A DNA stretch of 64,000 bases from Curvibacter lanceolatus ATCC 14669. Its GTDB lineage: Bacteria > Pseudomonadota > Gammaproteobacteria > Burkholderiales > Burkholderiaceae_C. The notes beneath the pieces were generated by a model that was not told where the DNA came from, made no database searches, and saw nothing but the letters and a program-made list of their open reading frames with translations. Positions 36,797 to 47,574 of this stretch are shown here, piece by piece; position 1 is the stretch's first letter; the number at the start of each line of letters is the position of its first letter. The translations under genes and the position numbers were made by a program. The stretch is taken from the NCBI RefSeq assembly GCF_000381265.1, contig NZ_KB906255.1, forward strand, positions 356,495-420,494, in the 5' to 3' direction.

Positions 36797-37321
36797 TTAC
36801 GAGGCAAGGTATCCGTTAGCGGCGTTGGTTTCATCGGAAAAATTGTATTCACCGGATTTACCTCCTCTCTTTTCTTGGACGCGGCATTCTTTCAGGACCA
36901 TCCCGCGATCCACGGCCTTACACATGTCATAGATGGTGAGGAGGGCGACTTGGCATGCCATCAGCGCTTCCATTTCCACACCCGTCTGCCCTCTGGTCTC
37001 GACGGTTGCACTGCAAAAAACCGCCGCAGGCCCGGACGCATCGGCATTTTTCAGAGAAAACTCAATAGCAACTCTTGTCAAGGCCAATGGATGGCACAGG
37101 GGTATCAGATCACTCGTTTTCTTGGCGGCCTGGATGCCTGCGATGCGCGCGACCCCCAAGACATCGCCTTTCTTGGCCGTACCTGATTCGATCAACTGTA
37201 AGGTGCCAACTTGTATGTTGATGTGGCCGACGGCGACCGCGATACGGTGGGTGTGTGCTTTGTCCCCCACATCAACCATATGGGCTTGTCCTTGTGCGTC
37301 GAAGTGGGTCAGTGAAGTCAT
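36797..37321 (-). CDS. moaC: Cyclic pyranopterin monophosphate synthase
   Basis: Second step of molybdenum-cofactor synthesis, converting 3',8-cH2GTP to cPMP. Core motifs [28 protein letters not shown] and [25 protein letters not shown] are complete. 174 aa, about 12 longer than usual owing to a polar tail. It stands alone among glycan and pilin genes; no other moa gene is nearby. It is divergent from tfpX. Confidence 0.95.
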   Translation of the reverse strand: MTSLTHFDAQGQAHMVDVGDKAHTHRIAVAVGHINIQVGTLQLIESGTAKKGDVLGVARIAGIQAAKKTSDLIPLCHPLALTRVAIEFSLKNADASGPAAVFCSATVETRGQTGVEMEALMACQVALLTIYDMCKAVDRGMVLKECRVQEKRGGKSGEYNFSDETNAANGYLAS

Positions 37322-37387
37322 AGTTGGCAGGGGAGAGAGGGCAAGTACATTTACGTTGGCTTGACTTTGTTCGTCGATCATACGTTT

Positions 37388-38149
37388 ATGAAACTGTTCG
37401 AGAGTCGCTGGCGTGCGTTTGGTGCGCACCTGTGCGTGAGTATGCTGGTTGCGGCCTTGGCCGCGTGCTTGGTCTTTGGTCTCTGGTACCCCTATCCCTA
37501 CCGCGATGTGTCTGGCGGTCGGGAGTTGTTCGTGTTGATGGCGGGGGTTGACGTGGTCATCGGGCCCTTGATCACCCTGATCATCTTCAACAAGGCCAAG
37601 AAGCCTCAGCGTGAGCTGCTCAGGGATATGGTCTGCATTGCCGTGCTGCAGATGGCGGCCTTGGCCTACGGACTCTGGACCGTGGCCTTGGCGAGGCCAG
37701 TGCATTTGGTGTTTGAGTACAACCGGTTCACCGTGGTCCATGCCGCTCAACTCTCGAAAGAGGCATTGTCCCTGGTACCCCGGGAGTTGGTAGCAACGCC
37801 GTGGACTGGGCCGACTGCTCTCGGCTTGCGACCGTTTCGCAGTCAAAAGGAGCAGATGGATGCGACCATGGATGCCCTCCAGGGGGCCCCGTTGGCGGCC
37901 CGTACCGATCTGTGGCAAAGCTTTGATGCCAGCCGCCAGGCTTTGCGTGCTGCCGCCAAGCCAATGACCGACTTGAAGCAGCGGACACCGCAGGCTTCGC
38001 CGCTGATCGATGCATGGCTCGCCAATTCCGGGCGTACATTGGGCGAACTGAGCTACGTTCCATTGGTGGGCCGTAAAACGTTCTGGACCGTGGTGTTGGA
38101 TGCGCAAACTGCCGATATCCTGGGCTACCTGCCTATCGATTCGTTCTGA
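37388..38149 (+). CDS. TfpX/TfpZ-family type IV pilin accessory protein
   Basis: Inner-membrane accessory protein that stabilises or modulates assembly of a particular pilin. The N-terminus [19 protein letters not shown] and the following [29 protein letters not shown] are characteristic of the family. Two or three N-terminal helices precede a periplasmic domain ending [19 protein letters not shown]. 253 aa. In related organisms such genes sit beside the pilin gene; here the glycan cluster and moaC separate it from pilA. The stop overlaps the next ATG by one base (TGATG). Confidence 0.85.
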   Translation: MKLFESRWRAFGAHLCVSMLVAALAACLVFGLWYPYPYRDVSGGRELFVLMAGVDVVIGPLITLIIFNKAKKPQRELLRDMVCIAVLQMAALAYGLWTVALARPVHLVFEYNRFTVVHAAQLSKEALSLVPRELVATPWTGPTALGLRPFRSQKEQMDATMDALQGAPLAARTDLWQSFDASRQALRAAAKPMTDLKQRTPQASPLIDAWLANSGRTLGELSYVPLVGRKTFWTVVLDAQTADILGYLPIDSF

Positions 38150-39714
38150 TGTTCCAAGGCCTCGCCGTCGTGCTACCCAAGCCCATCGTGAACCGCTCCG
38201 ACCTTCGCCGCCGCTGGCTGGCCCCCCTGTCCCTGGCCCTGATGGCGGCCTTGGGTGCGCCCACGCTCAGCAGTGCCCAGCTCCCCGCCCTCGGCGACGG
38301 CGAAGGCATGACCCTGGGCGCCGAGCGCCGCCTGGGGGACCAGATTGCACGCGAGCTCTACCGCGACCCGGACTACCTCGATGACCCGGTGCTGCAGGAG
38401 TATGTGGAGGGCATCTGGCAGCAACTCATCCAGGCGGCCCGCCAGCGGGGCGAGCTCACGCCCGATCAGGACGAGCGCTTTGCCTGGCAGGTCTTGCTGG
38501 GCAAGGACCGCCAGGTCAACGCGTTTGCCCTGCCGGGCGGCTACATGGGCGTGTATCTGGGATTGATCGCCATCGTGGCCAACCGCGACGAGCTGGCCTC
38601 GGTGCTGGGGCATGAACTCAGCCACATCACGCAGCGCCACATCTCCCGCATGATGAGCAAGGACAGCCAGCAGACCCCTTTGCTGGTCGCCGCGCTGATC
38701 CTGGCTGCGCTGGCCGCCAGCAAGAGCCCTGATGCGGCCAGCGCCCTGGTGGTGGGCGGGCAGGCCCTCACGGTGCAGAACCAGCTCAAGTTCTCGCGCG
38801 ACATGGAACGCGAGGCCGACCGGGTGGGCTATGGCGTCATGACCCAGGCGGGTTTTGATGGCCAGGGCTTCGTCACCATGTTCGACAAGCTGCAGCAGGC
38901 CTCGCGCCTGAACGACAACGGCGCCTACCCCTACCTGCGCAGCCATCCGCTGACCACCGAGCGCATCGCCGACATGCAAGCCCGTCAGGAGCTGCGCCCG
39001 GGCAGCAAGGGGGTGGTGCCGACCACGCTGGAGCATGCCCTCATCATGGCCCGGGCCCGCGCCATCAGCGCCGACAACATCGAGCTGCAGCGCCAACGCC
39101 AGGCCGAGCCCGACGGGGCCGCCTTCCGCCAGCAGCCGCCCGTGCGCCAGGCGCAGGCCTTGTACGGTGCCGCGCTGGCCTCCATGCAACTGCGCGACTG
39201 GCAAAAAGCCCGTGATGCGGTCAACCGCCTGCAGCCCCTGGTGCAGTCCAGCCCCGAGGCCTTGCGCCTGCAGCGCCTGCTGGTGGCTGAGCTCGACCTG
39301 GCCACGGGCAAGCCCGCCACGGCGGCAGCCCTGCCGATGGGCGCTGAGGTGAGACGTCCGGAGCTGTTGCTGGGCACCCAGGGTCGCCTGGCCCTGGGCG
39401 GGTTGGATCCCGCCGAACAGACGGCCGAAGCCCTGCAGACCTGGGTGACCGTGCACCCCCACGATGGAACGGCATGGCAGTGGTTGTCACGCGCCTGGGG
39501 GGCCGCCGGCAAGCCCTTGCGCAGCCTGCGGGCCGAGGCCGAGGCGCAGGTGGCGCACTTCGACTACAGCGGCGCCATGGACCGCTTCAAGGCCGCGCAA
39601 GACATGGTGCGCCGCGGCGGCAGCGCCGGCGCCGACCACGTCGAGGCCTCGATCATCGACGCCCGCACCCGCGAGGTGGCCTCACTGCTGCGGGAACAGG
39701 CTGCGCAGCGCTGA
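38149..39714 (+). CDS. Periplasmic M48 metalloprotease, BepA/YfgC-like
   Basis: Zinc protease and chaperone expected to act in outer-membrane protein quality control. A signal peptide ends near SSAQ. The catalytic HEXXH is HELSH at residues 155-159, with the distal Glu in [12 protein letters not shown]-terminal helical TPR-like region (about residues 320-510) matches the BepA plan. 521 aa. It is translationally coupled to tfpX. The last 94 bases are duplicated at 41266-41359. Confidence 0.92.
   Translation: MFQGLAVVLPKPIVNRSDLRRRWLAPLSLALMAALGAPTLSSAQLPALGDGEGMTLGAERRLGDQIARELYRDPDYLDDPVLQEYVEGIWQQLIQAARQRGELTPDQDERFAWQVLLGKDRQVNAFALPGGYMGVYLGLIAIVANRDELASVLGHELSHITQRHISRMMSKDSQQTPLLVAALILAALAASKSPDAASALVVGGQALTVQNQLKFSRDMEREADRVGYGVMTQAGFDGQGFVTMFDKLQQASRLNDNGAYPYLRSHPLTTERIADMQARQELRPGSKGVVPTTLEHALIMARARAISADNIELQRQRQAEPDGAAFRQQPPVRQAQALYGAALASMQLRDWQKARDAVNRLQPLVQSSPEALRLQRLLVAELDLATGKPATAAALPMGAEVRRPELLLGTQGRLALGGLDPAEQTAEALQTWVTVHPHDGTAWQWLSRAWGAAGKPLRSLRAEAEAQVAHFDYSGAMDRFKAAQDMVRRGGSAGADHVEASIIDARTREVASLLREQAAQR
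39621..39714 (+). repeat. Direct repeat, left copy (functional 3' end of the M48 gene)
   Basis: Matches 41266-41359 over 94 bases with four mismatches. It ends exactly at the TGA stop. The sequences outside the repeat do not match. Confidence 0.92.
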
Positions 39715-39945
39715 ACAGGTCGTGAGCAGGTTGCCAAGTTCAGCGCCAAGATCATGCTTGGTTGGGGCTTCTGAAGAGATCCCGCTCACAACGGCGCCCG
39801 CTTGATTGGAGGGGGCGTCCTCATCGCGCTGAACCAGGACTGCCCAGTCTTTTGATGGGCCACCAACCGCGCACTGCTATTTGAATAGGAAGCTGGAGAT
39901 TGATCTTTCAGTGTCGTCTCCAATATCTAATCAGCACAAAGCTTG
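39715..39945. other. AT-richer gap between the M48 and FkbM genes
   Basis: No gene, promoter or terminator stands out. Composition shifts toward AT along it, marking entry into the inserted segment. Confidence 0.4.
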
Positions 39946-40869
39946 CTAAAAAACCTCTAATATAAGATCTCCGGCAAAATTATCGCCCTCAATATTTTTG
40001 ATTTTTGTATGGTATTTCTGATTTAGTATCAGTGAAAGTATTTTTCTTAATTTTGATGCGTCCGTGCCCCATGGGGGGGATTGGACTATTTTTCGTGTTA
40101 TTATTTTTCTGTCGAACGTGTCAGTAATTTTTTCTAGATTGAAATTTTTATCCCATGATTCAAAAAAAATAACTGCCTGGATATTTTTTGGGATGGATTT
40201 GGCGATGCCGATCAATACCGACTCTTCGTATCCTTCAACATCTATTTTTATGACTCCTCGATGAAGTCCTTTATTGGCGAGTGATTCGAATATCCCCTTC
40301 AACTCTTGCTCTGTATCTTTGATAGAGATTTCAACTTCTAAATAATTATTGCTGTCGAAATTTTCGAGTCCATCTTTCAAGCTCAGGATTTCTTTTGTAT
40401 AGCTGTTGGTCTCGTCGTTTATGAATGCACCTCCCCAGTTGTGCTTGGGAATGGTGAGCAGGCAGTTTTTATTCTCGGCTCCAAGCCCGTATTTGTGAAT
40501 GGTTATTTTCGAAGGCTCAAGACTTATGCTGGTGTTCACTTCTAGAATTTTGCAGCACAATGGATTGGGTTCAAACATATGAATTTCTGAAAACTCAAGG
40601 CCACTTTGGCAGGATGTCAATCCTATGTTTGCGCCAATATCAATCAAAAAATCCTTGTATCCCTCTGTGGTGTAGTGCTTGATTGAATTGCGGATTTTTT
40701 CTTCGTGGATTCCAATGATTTGAGGATCGATAGAGATAATGTCTCCACCCCTTAAAAAAAGGTGATTGCTGCTTTTCGTTAGCTTGCGAAAAAAATAGTG
40801 TTTGATGTTCTTCTTGACGGAGCTTAATACTGTTTCTTTGCTTATGTTGTATTCTTTCTCGTAATTCAT
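39946..40869 (-). CDS. FkbM-family methyltransferase (AT-rich, foreign composition)
   Basis: SAM-dependent O-methyltransferase family often acting on sugars or glycoconjugates. SAM motif FLIDIGANIGLTS, then IHMFEPNPLCC and the hallmark IKIDVEGYEESVL. 307 aa from the ATG at 40869. Codon use is strongly A/T-ending, with Lys and Asn runs, unlike any neighbour, so recent transfer is likely. It lies inverted inside a segment bounded by direct repeats of the M48 3' end. No other glycan gene is adjacent, though the pilin glycan cluster is 3 kb away. Confidence 0.88.
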   Translation of the reverse strand: MNYEKEYNISKETVLSSVKKNIKHYFFRKLTKSSNHLFLRGGDIISIDPQIIGIHEEKIRNSIKHYTTEGYKDFLIDIGANIGLTSCQSGLEFSEIHMFEPNPLCCKILEVNTSISLEPSKITIHKYGLGAENKNCLLTIPKHNWGGAFINDETNSYTKEILSLKDGLENFDSNNYLEVEISIKDTEQELKGIFESLANKGLHRGVIKIDVEGYEESVLIGIAKSIPKNIQAVIFFESWDKNFNLEKITDTFDRKIITRKIVQSPPWGTDASKLRKILSLILNQKYHTKIKNIEGDNFAGDLILEVF

Positions 40870-41265
40870 ATATTCTCCAGTCGTGCTGAATTTGGGAGGG
40901 TTTTTATGGATTGTTGAGCATGACAGAGGATTGACAAGAGAACTGGGGACTCCATTGGTGCCCAATTTCGCTTGCTAGCCACCCGCCGGCAAATACTTTG
41001 GAGATATGGATTTTTCGAACCCAGCCATCTCCATGAAGTTTCGCGGACGGCAGCTGCGGGCCAGAGGGGCTGCATTCGTCATGGTTGCCGGACATCCGGG
41101 CACGACTGGCCGGGGGGGGGCTCCTGCCGAGCAGGCGGCCAACGCACGGCCTCTCTGGCTGTGCAGCACTTTCGTGAGCTTGCGGCGTGGAATGGCGGTG
41201 AGATCGGTCAGCGCGGGACGCGGTTGCCAAGCTTGAGCAAGCCCCAGGTGGTGCGCTTGTGGAGC
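40870..41265. other. Non-coding or decayed segment between the FkbM gene and the right repeat
   Basis: The first 100 bases keep the AT-rich composition; from about 40975 the sequence is GC-rich again. Several short overlapping frames exist (for example 41006-41236), but none resembles a protein family I know and none has a convincing start. It may be remnant DNA of the transfer event. Confidence 0.45.
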
Positions 41266-41359
41266 CAGCGCCTGCGCCGACCACGTCGAGGCCTCGATCA
41301 TCGACGCCCGAACCCGCGAGGTGGCCTCACTGTTGCGGGAGCAGGCTGCGCAGCGCTGA
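41266..41359 (+). repeat. Direct repeat, right copy (relic of the M48 3' end)
   Basis: Encodes the last 30 codons of the M48 protease ([20 protein letters not shown]...) including the stop, without the rest of the gene. The minus strand of the same bases encodes the C-terminus of the holin-like protein. Confidence 0.92.
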
Positions 41360-41680
41360 GTCGATCACCATGCCCAGAGCCGAGTAGATCAGCGAGCCGA
41401 TCAGGGCCGCGCCAAACCCGGTCACCTGAAAGCCTTTGAGCAGCTCGGCGGCGGCCCAGAACATGAAGGCATTGATCACGAACAGGAACAGCCCCAGCGT
41501 CACCACCGTCACGGGCAGCGTCAGCACCACCAGGATGGGGCGCAGCACGGCGTTGAACAGCCCGATCACCAGCGCCGCCACCAGGGCGGCGCTCAGGCTG
41601 GTGACCTGCACGCCCGGGTACAGGTAGGCCACGAACATCAGTGAGGCCGCGCTCAGCAGCCATTTCAGCAGCAGTTTCAT
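41327..41680 (-). CDS. Phage-holin-4-2-type membrane protein (YvlD-like)
   Basis: Small integral membrane protein with four hydrophobic helices: LLLKWLLSAASLMFVAYLYP, then GLFNAVLRPILVVLTLPVTVVTLGLFLFVINAF and a C-terminal pair. NAVLRPIL...LTLPVT is the hallmark of this family, which despite its name is chromosomal and of unknown function. 117 aa from the ATG at 41680. Its last 33 bases overlap the right copy of the M48 3' repeat on the other strand. Confidence 0.85.
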   Translation of the reverse strand: MKLLLKWLLSAASLMFVAYLYPGVQVTSLSAALVAALVIGLFNAVLRPILVVLTLPVTVVTLGLFLFVINAFMFWAAAELLKGFQVTGFGAALIGSLIYSALGMVIDSALRSLLPQQ

Positions 41681-41723
41681 GGGCGCAGCATAGCAGCAGC
41701 TGCAGTGTAGCCGCGCCCGGGCA

Positions 41724-42185
41724 TCACTCGGTGGCCAGCACCAGGGCCGCACCCAGGCCCGCCACGGCGCCGGGCACCGCCCAGCGTGCAGCCTGGGGCT
41801 CGGGCTGGTTGTGGGTCACGGCGGGCAGGTCCTGGCCCAGCTTGGGGCGCCGCGCATCCAGCACCCGCGCGCCGGGGAACTGCCGGCGCAGGCTGTCCGA
41901 CAGATCGGCCAGTGAGCCGTGGGCCACCAGGCGGGTCAGTTGATCGCCGGGGGCCACCACGGCCTGCACCACGGGCTCGGTCACCTTGTCGGCCCAGCGG
42001 GCGCGCCAGTTCTCGCGGTTGGCGTAGCTCACCCATTTGCTCACGCGGCGCGTCATGCGCGGGGGGCAGGCCACCAGGATCCAGTGGGTGGCCTGCTGCG
42101 CGGGGGCGTTGGCCGGCGCGAGCAGGGGCAGCAGCTGGTGGCAGGCGTGGTCGGCATCGTCGAAGTAGGCAATCAGGGTGTCCAT
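41724..42185 (-). CDS. Conserved hypothetical protein with C-terminal membrane segment
   Basis: 153 aa. The ATG at 42185 has GGAGAA six bases upstream, which decides the start over open frame to 42281. The N-terminus (DTLIAYFDDADHACHQLLPLL) suggests an alpha/beta fold. A Pro/Gln-rich stretch precedes a single C-terminal hydrophobic helix (VPGAVAGLGAALVLA). I do not recognise a named family. It lies between the holin-like and TerC genes on the same strand. Confidence 0.65.
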   Translation of the reverse strand: MDTLIAYFDDADHACHQLLPLLAPANAPAQQATHWILVACPPRMTRRVSKWVSYANRENWRARWADKVTEPVVQAVVAPGDQLTRLVAHGSLADLSDSLRRQFPGARVLDARRPKLGQDLPAVTHNQPEPQAARWAVPGAVAGLGAALVLATE

Positions 42186-42277
42186 GGTTTCTCCTTGAGA
42201 CGAGGGTGGCCGTGTGGGGCCGCTGGCGGGAACAGAAGCGGTCTTGGATTCGGTAGGGGACATCGCCATGGCCTGGT

Positions 42278-43021
42278 TCATGCCGTGGTGTCAGAGCTGA
42301 TTTGCGCTGTGGTGTGGCCGAACTGGCCGCCGGATTTGCGGGCGGCCTGGCGGCGCTGGTGCAACCAGCCCGCGCCCAGCACGCCGACAATGGCCACCCC
42401 GTAGGTGCTCCAGCGCGCCAGCGTGTTCATCAGCTCAGGCGGGTCGAACACGGCGTCCAGCAGCGGCTCGCCCACGATCATGCGAGCGGCGGTGAAGGCC
42501 AGCACGGCCGCGCCGGCATGGATGATCAGCGGGAAGCGTTCCACCAGCTTCAGCACCACCGAGCTGCCAAACACCACGATGGGCACGCTGATCAGCAGGC
42601 CCAGGATCACCAGGTCAAAGGCACCGTGTGCGGCCCCGGCCACGCCCAGCACGTTGTCGATGCCCATCAGCGCGTCGGCCACCACAATCGTCTTCATGGC
42701 GCCCCAGAACGTGCTGGCGGCCGGGCCGTCGGCATGGCCGTCGCCGTCGTCAGCCAGCAGCTTGTAGGCGATCCACAGCAGGCCCAGCCCGCCGATCAGC
42801 ATCAGGCCCGGCACCTTCAGCAGCCAGACCACGCCCACGGTCATCAGCGAGCGCACGCCGATGGCGCCCACCGTGCCCCACAGGATGGCTTTTTTCTGCA
42901 GATGGGCCGGCAGCTGGCGCGCGGCCAGGGCGATCACGATGGCGTTGTCGCCGGCCAGAACCAGATCGATCAGAACGATGGCCAGCAGGGCTGACCACCA
43001 CGGTGCGGAAAGAAATTCCAT
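42278..43021 (-). CDS. TerC-family membrane protein, riboswitch-controlled copy
   Basis: Paralogue of the TerC protein at 22816-23505, with the same seven-helix plan and intramembrane acidic motifs IDLVLAGDNAIVIALAARQLP and VVADALMGIDNVLGVAGAA. It has a longer polar C-terminus (HQRRQAARKSG...). 247 aa. The ATG at 43021 has GGAGT nine bases upstream. A yybP-ykoY aptamer in its leader makes a role in Mn2+ export or tolerance likely. Confidence 0.9.
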   Translation of the reverse strand: MEFLSAPWWSALLAIVLIDLVLAGDNAIVIALAARQLPAHLQKKAILWGTVGAIGVRSLMTVGVVWLLKVPGLMLIGGLGLLWIAYKLLADDGDGHADGPAASTFWGAMKTIVVADALMGIDNVLGVAGAAHGAFDLVILGLLISVPIVVFGSSVVLKLVERFPLIIHAGAAVLAFTAARMIVGEPLLDAVFDPPELMNTLARWSTYGVAIVGVLGAGWLHQRRQAARKSGGQFGHTTAQISSDTTA

Positions 43022-43117
43022 GAAAAACACTCCAGGATGTGCAAGAACAAACCCTGGGGCAGGTGGCGGTCATGGTGGGGCTGGGCGCGCACCCGGGCGG
43101 ATGCAGTGGCAGACACG

Positions 43118-43151
43118 CTTCGACCAAACCTGTCCCAGGTTCGAATCGAAG
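43118..43151 (-). promoter_or_regulatory. Expression-platform hairpin of the manganese riboswitch
   Basis: Outer arms TCGAAG (43146-43151) and CTTCGA (43118-43123) plus inner arms CAGGTT (43136-43141) and AACCTG (43127-43132) can form a hairpin. The outer arm shares bases 43147-43151 with aptamer helix P1, so the two structures exclude each other. Confidence 0.65.
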
Positions 43152-43289
43152 GTCTTGCTCGGCATGGAGTCATGCAGAAAATGCCCAACAAGCCGGAAGC
43201 CTAGGCTTCGTATTGACGACTTGTTGATCTGGTGTGGCCGCTGCACGGGGGTACAGGCCAACTCACACCGAGGGAGCTACTCCCCTTCG
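43147..43289 (-). ncRNA. yybP-ykoY (Mn2+) riboswitch aptamer
   Basis: On the minus strand the leader begins CGAAGGGGAGTAGC and later has GCAAGACCTTCG. The invariant family blocks GGGGAGUAGC and GCAAGACC are both present, and their flanks CGAAGG (43284-43289) and CCTTCG (43147-43152) pair perfectly as helix P1. A GTCGTCA element lies between. It is 125 bases upstream of a TerC-family gene, a standard target of this riboswitch class. Confidence 0.87.
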
Positions 43290-43296
43290 TGCCGCG

Positions 43297-43326
43297 ATTT
43301 AACCACTGGTCGCAGAGGCCTTGCAA
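43297..43326 (-). promoter_or_regulatory. Sigma-70 promoter of the riboswitch-terC transcript
   Basis: Minus strand TTGCAA (43321-43326), 18 bases, TTAAAT (43297-43302). The predicted transcription start falls at the beginning of the aptamer. Confidence 0.6.
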
Positions 43327-43442
43327 GTCGTAGGTTTTTGGGGGGGCAGTCAATGACCCTTTGTGCGCCTCGGTGGCGGCCCTTTCAGCCCAGGCTGCCT
43401 GCGGCGGCGGATTATGATCGCGCCCCCTGTTTTGAAATTGCC

Positions 43443-43925
43443 ATGGCCGGAATCCACATCACCGACATCGAAGCCGCCATCAACCACTGGCGGGCCAAAA
43501 AACCTTCGCCCGATGGCGTGGTGCTGGCCCCTGAGTTGCGCGCGCTGGCCGAGGTGTATGCCTTGATGGTGTATTTCCATGAAGACGAGGCCGACGAGTT
43601 CAGCCTGCCCGAGGCCGCCTGGCAGGCCTGGCAGGCCTGGTACGACACCACGCCCGACACCCCCTGCATCGCGATCTGCTCCACGAGTCAGGGCGACAGC
43701 CATTGCAAGGGCTGCGGCCGCACCTTTGACGAGGTGCAGCACTGGCCCGGCATGAGCGCCACCGAAAAACGCCACACCTGGCGCCGCATCACCCAGGAGG
43801 GCCACGCCTGGCGCTTCAACCGCTACCTGGAGCGCGCCGCCGAAGGCCCCGCCGCCGCAGCCCAGGCCATGCAGACCGCCGCCCAGGAGGTTCACCGGCA
43901 ACGCCGCCGCCAAACAGCAACCTGA
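43443..43925 (+). CDS. DUF3717-DUF1289 fusion protein
   Basis: 160 aa. The N-terminal AGIHITDIEAAINHWR is a DUF3717 domain; the C-terminal half has the DUF1289 cysteine cluster (CIAICS...HCKGCGRTFDEVQHWPGMS...EKRHTWRRI), which probably binds an Fe-S cluster or zinc. Function unknown. The ATG at 43443 starts the first domain exactly. Confidence 0.82.
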   Translation: MAGIHITDIEAAINHWRAKKPSPDGVVLAPELRALAEVYALMVYFHEDEADEFSLPEAAWQAWQAWYDTTPDTPCIAICSTSQGDSHCKGCGRTFDEVQHWPGMSATEKRHTWRRITQEGHAWRFNRYLERAAEGPAAAAQAMQTAAQEVHRQRRRQTAT

Positions 43926-43993
43926 CCCGACCTCACGCGCCTGATGGTGAACAGGGCGATTGCTTGATCAGGCGTGCTCTAGAACGAAGAGGT

Positions 43994-44169
43994 CAGGCCG
44001 GCGCCGGGCCGCCCCAAGGCGGCCTGCGGCCCCCTTTGGGGGGCAGCGACCACACGGAGTGAGGGAGCGTGGGGGCTAACAGTCCAGGCCGGCGCCGGGC
44101 CGCCCCAAGGCGGCCTGCGGCCCCCTTTGGGGGGCAGGGAGCGACACGAAGTGCGCGACCGTGGGGGCC
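43994..44169. repeat. Tandem dimer of the GC-rich intergenic repeat (array B)
   Basis: Two copies (43994-44077 and 44085-44169) related to array A at 5857-6027: the unit starts CAGGCCGGCGCCGGG, has a CCCCCTTTGGGGGG hairpin and ends near GGGAGCGTGGGGGC; the second copy is altered near its end. As in array A, it fills a gap between converging genes and stops six bases from the stop codon of the minus-strand gene. Confidence 0.88.
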
Positions 44170-44175
44170 AACAGT

Positions 44176-44736
44176 TCATTTCCAGCGCAGGCACTCGATT
44201 TCGACGGTGTCTTTCGAGTCGCTCATCATCAGCGCCCCCTCTTGCACCGTCGCCTGCAGCTGCATGCTGCGCTGCGCCAGCTTGGCCAGGGCCTGCGAGG
44301 CCTCGGTGGGCACGCGCCACACCTGCAGCTTGTCCATGCGGCTGACCTTGTTCTCCATGGTCTTCCACCACACCTCGGCGGCGTGGTGAAAGCAGTACAC
44401 CAGCACCTGGTCCGACTTCTGGCAGGCCTTGAGCATGGGCTTTTCCTCGGGCTGGCCCACTTCCACCCACACCCGCTTGTGCCCGGTGAAGTCGGTCAGC
44501 GACACATCGGGGTCGTCCGGGTCTGACAGGCCGGCGCCAAAGGCCAGGGTGCCGTCGCCGTTGCACACGTCCTGCAACTGGTGCGCCTGCAGGGCCAGGG
44601 CGGCCAGGCGGATCATCATGCGCTCGTCGGTCTCGCTGGGGTGGCGCGCCAGGGTCAGGGCGTGGTCCGCGTAGTAGTTGTGGTCGATGTCGGCAATCGA
44701 CAACGCGGCTTTGAAGATGGTGGATTTGAGAGCCAT
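44176..44736 (-). CDS. yaeQ: YaeQ-family protein
   Basis: 186 aa, with a PD-(D/E)xK-nuclease-like fold in the family's structures. Characteristic stretches: FKAALSIADIDHNYY, LTLARHPSETDERMMIRLAALAL, VWVEVGQPEEKPMLKA. E. coli YaeQ was reported to compensate loss of RfaH, but its molecular role is unsettled. The ATG at 44736 gives the standard length. Confidence 0.9.
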   Translation of the reverse strand: MALKSTIFKAALSIADIDHNYYADHALTLARHPSETDERMMIRLAALALQAHQLQDVCNGDGTLAFGAGLSDPDDPDVSLTDFTGHKRVWVEVGQPEEKPMLKACQKSDQVLVYCFHHAAEVWWKTMENKVSRMDKLQVWRVPTEASQALAKLAQRSMQLQATVQEGALMMSDSKDTVEIECLRWK

Positions 44737-44875
44737 GAGGCGTTCTTGTTCTGAAAGGGAAAGGGCGGAAAACCCATGCCGGGGCGTGCGCTGCGAGGGC
44801 CGGATGCGGCTATGCTGGCAGCTGGATGCACATCCTGCTGGTGGGTCTGTCCATCCGAATGGAGCTTTGACTGCC

Positions 44876-45421
44876 ATGGGTCCAACCTTGCATTTCACCA
44901 CAGCCGCGGTTTTGGCCCGGTGCTCTGTGCTGTGGCTGGCTTGTGGCTTGCTCGGTTGCGGCTTCACGGTGGCCAGGGCCGAATCGGCCCAGGTGTGGCG
45001 TCTCAAGGATGCCCAGGGCCACACCGTGTTCACTGATCGGGTCAGCGAAGACGACATCGCCTCAGGCCGGGCGCAGCCCGTGAAGGTCGAGAAGGTGACG
45101 CCCGAGATGGCAGCCCAGGCTCAGGCCAAACGCCAGCATGAGCAAGTCGAGATCGACCGCTACAACCAGCAGCTCAACCAGAAACTGCAGCGCCGCAGCG
45201 AGGCGGCCCGGGCCGTGGAACTGGCCCGCCAGCATCTGGAACAGGCCCAGGCCCTCTACCTGGCCGGTGAGGCCCCGCGTGAGGATGAATCCAACCGGGT
45301 GCGCACGGGCTCGCGGCTCAGTGAGCGCTATGCCCAGCGCCGCCTGCGCGAGCGCCAGGCTGTCGACAACGCGGCGCAGGCACTGCAGCGCGCCCAGGCT
45401 TACCAGGCCTCTCTGCCCTGA
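44876..45421 (+). CDS. DUF4124-domain exported protein
   Basis: 181 aa. A signal peptide (hydrophobic residues 15-30, cut near ARA) leads into a short DUF4124 domain (QVWRLKDAQGHTVFTDRVSEDD). A long charged coiled-coil region follows (about residues 80-178, rich in Gln, Arg, Glu and Ala). Such proteins are periplasmic and of unknown role. It is divergent from yaeQ and convergent with purB. Confidence 0.8.
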   Translation: MGPTLHFTTAAVLARCSVLWLACGLLGCGFTVARAESAQVWRLKDAQGHTVFTDRVSEDDIASGRAQPVKVEKVTPEMAAQAQAKRQHEQVEIDRYNQQLNQKLQRRSEAARAVELARQHLEQAQALYLAGEAPREDESNRVRTGSRLSERYAQRRLRERQAVDNAAQALQRAQAYQASLP

Positions 45422-45456
45422 GCCGGGCGCGGGGAAAGGCAGAGAGCCTGTGGGCT

Positions 45457-47542
<2,086 letters not shown>

Positions 47543-47574
47543 GCCCTCGGGCCGGTGGGCCTCGCCTGCAACGC

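Noticed and set aside
41006-41236. 76-codon frame in the segment beside the right repeat
   Set aside because: No recognisable family, no good start signal, and several frames overlap it; left as unassigned DNA.
43136-43151. GGTTCGAATC, resembling a tRNA T-loop
   Set aside because: No acceptor or T-stem pairing can be formed; the bases belong to the riboswitch expression-platform hairpin.
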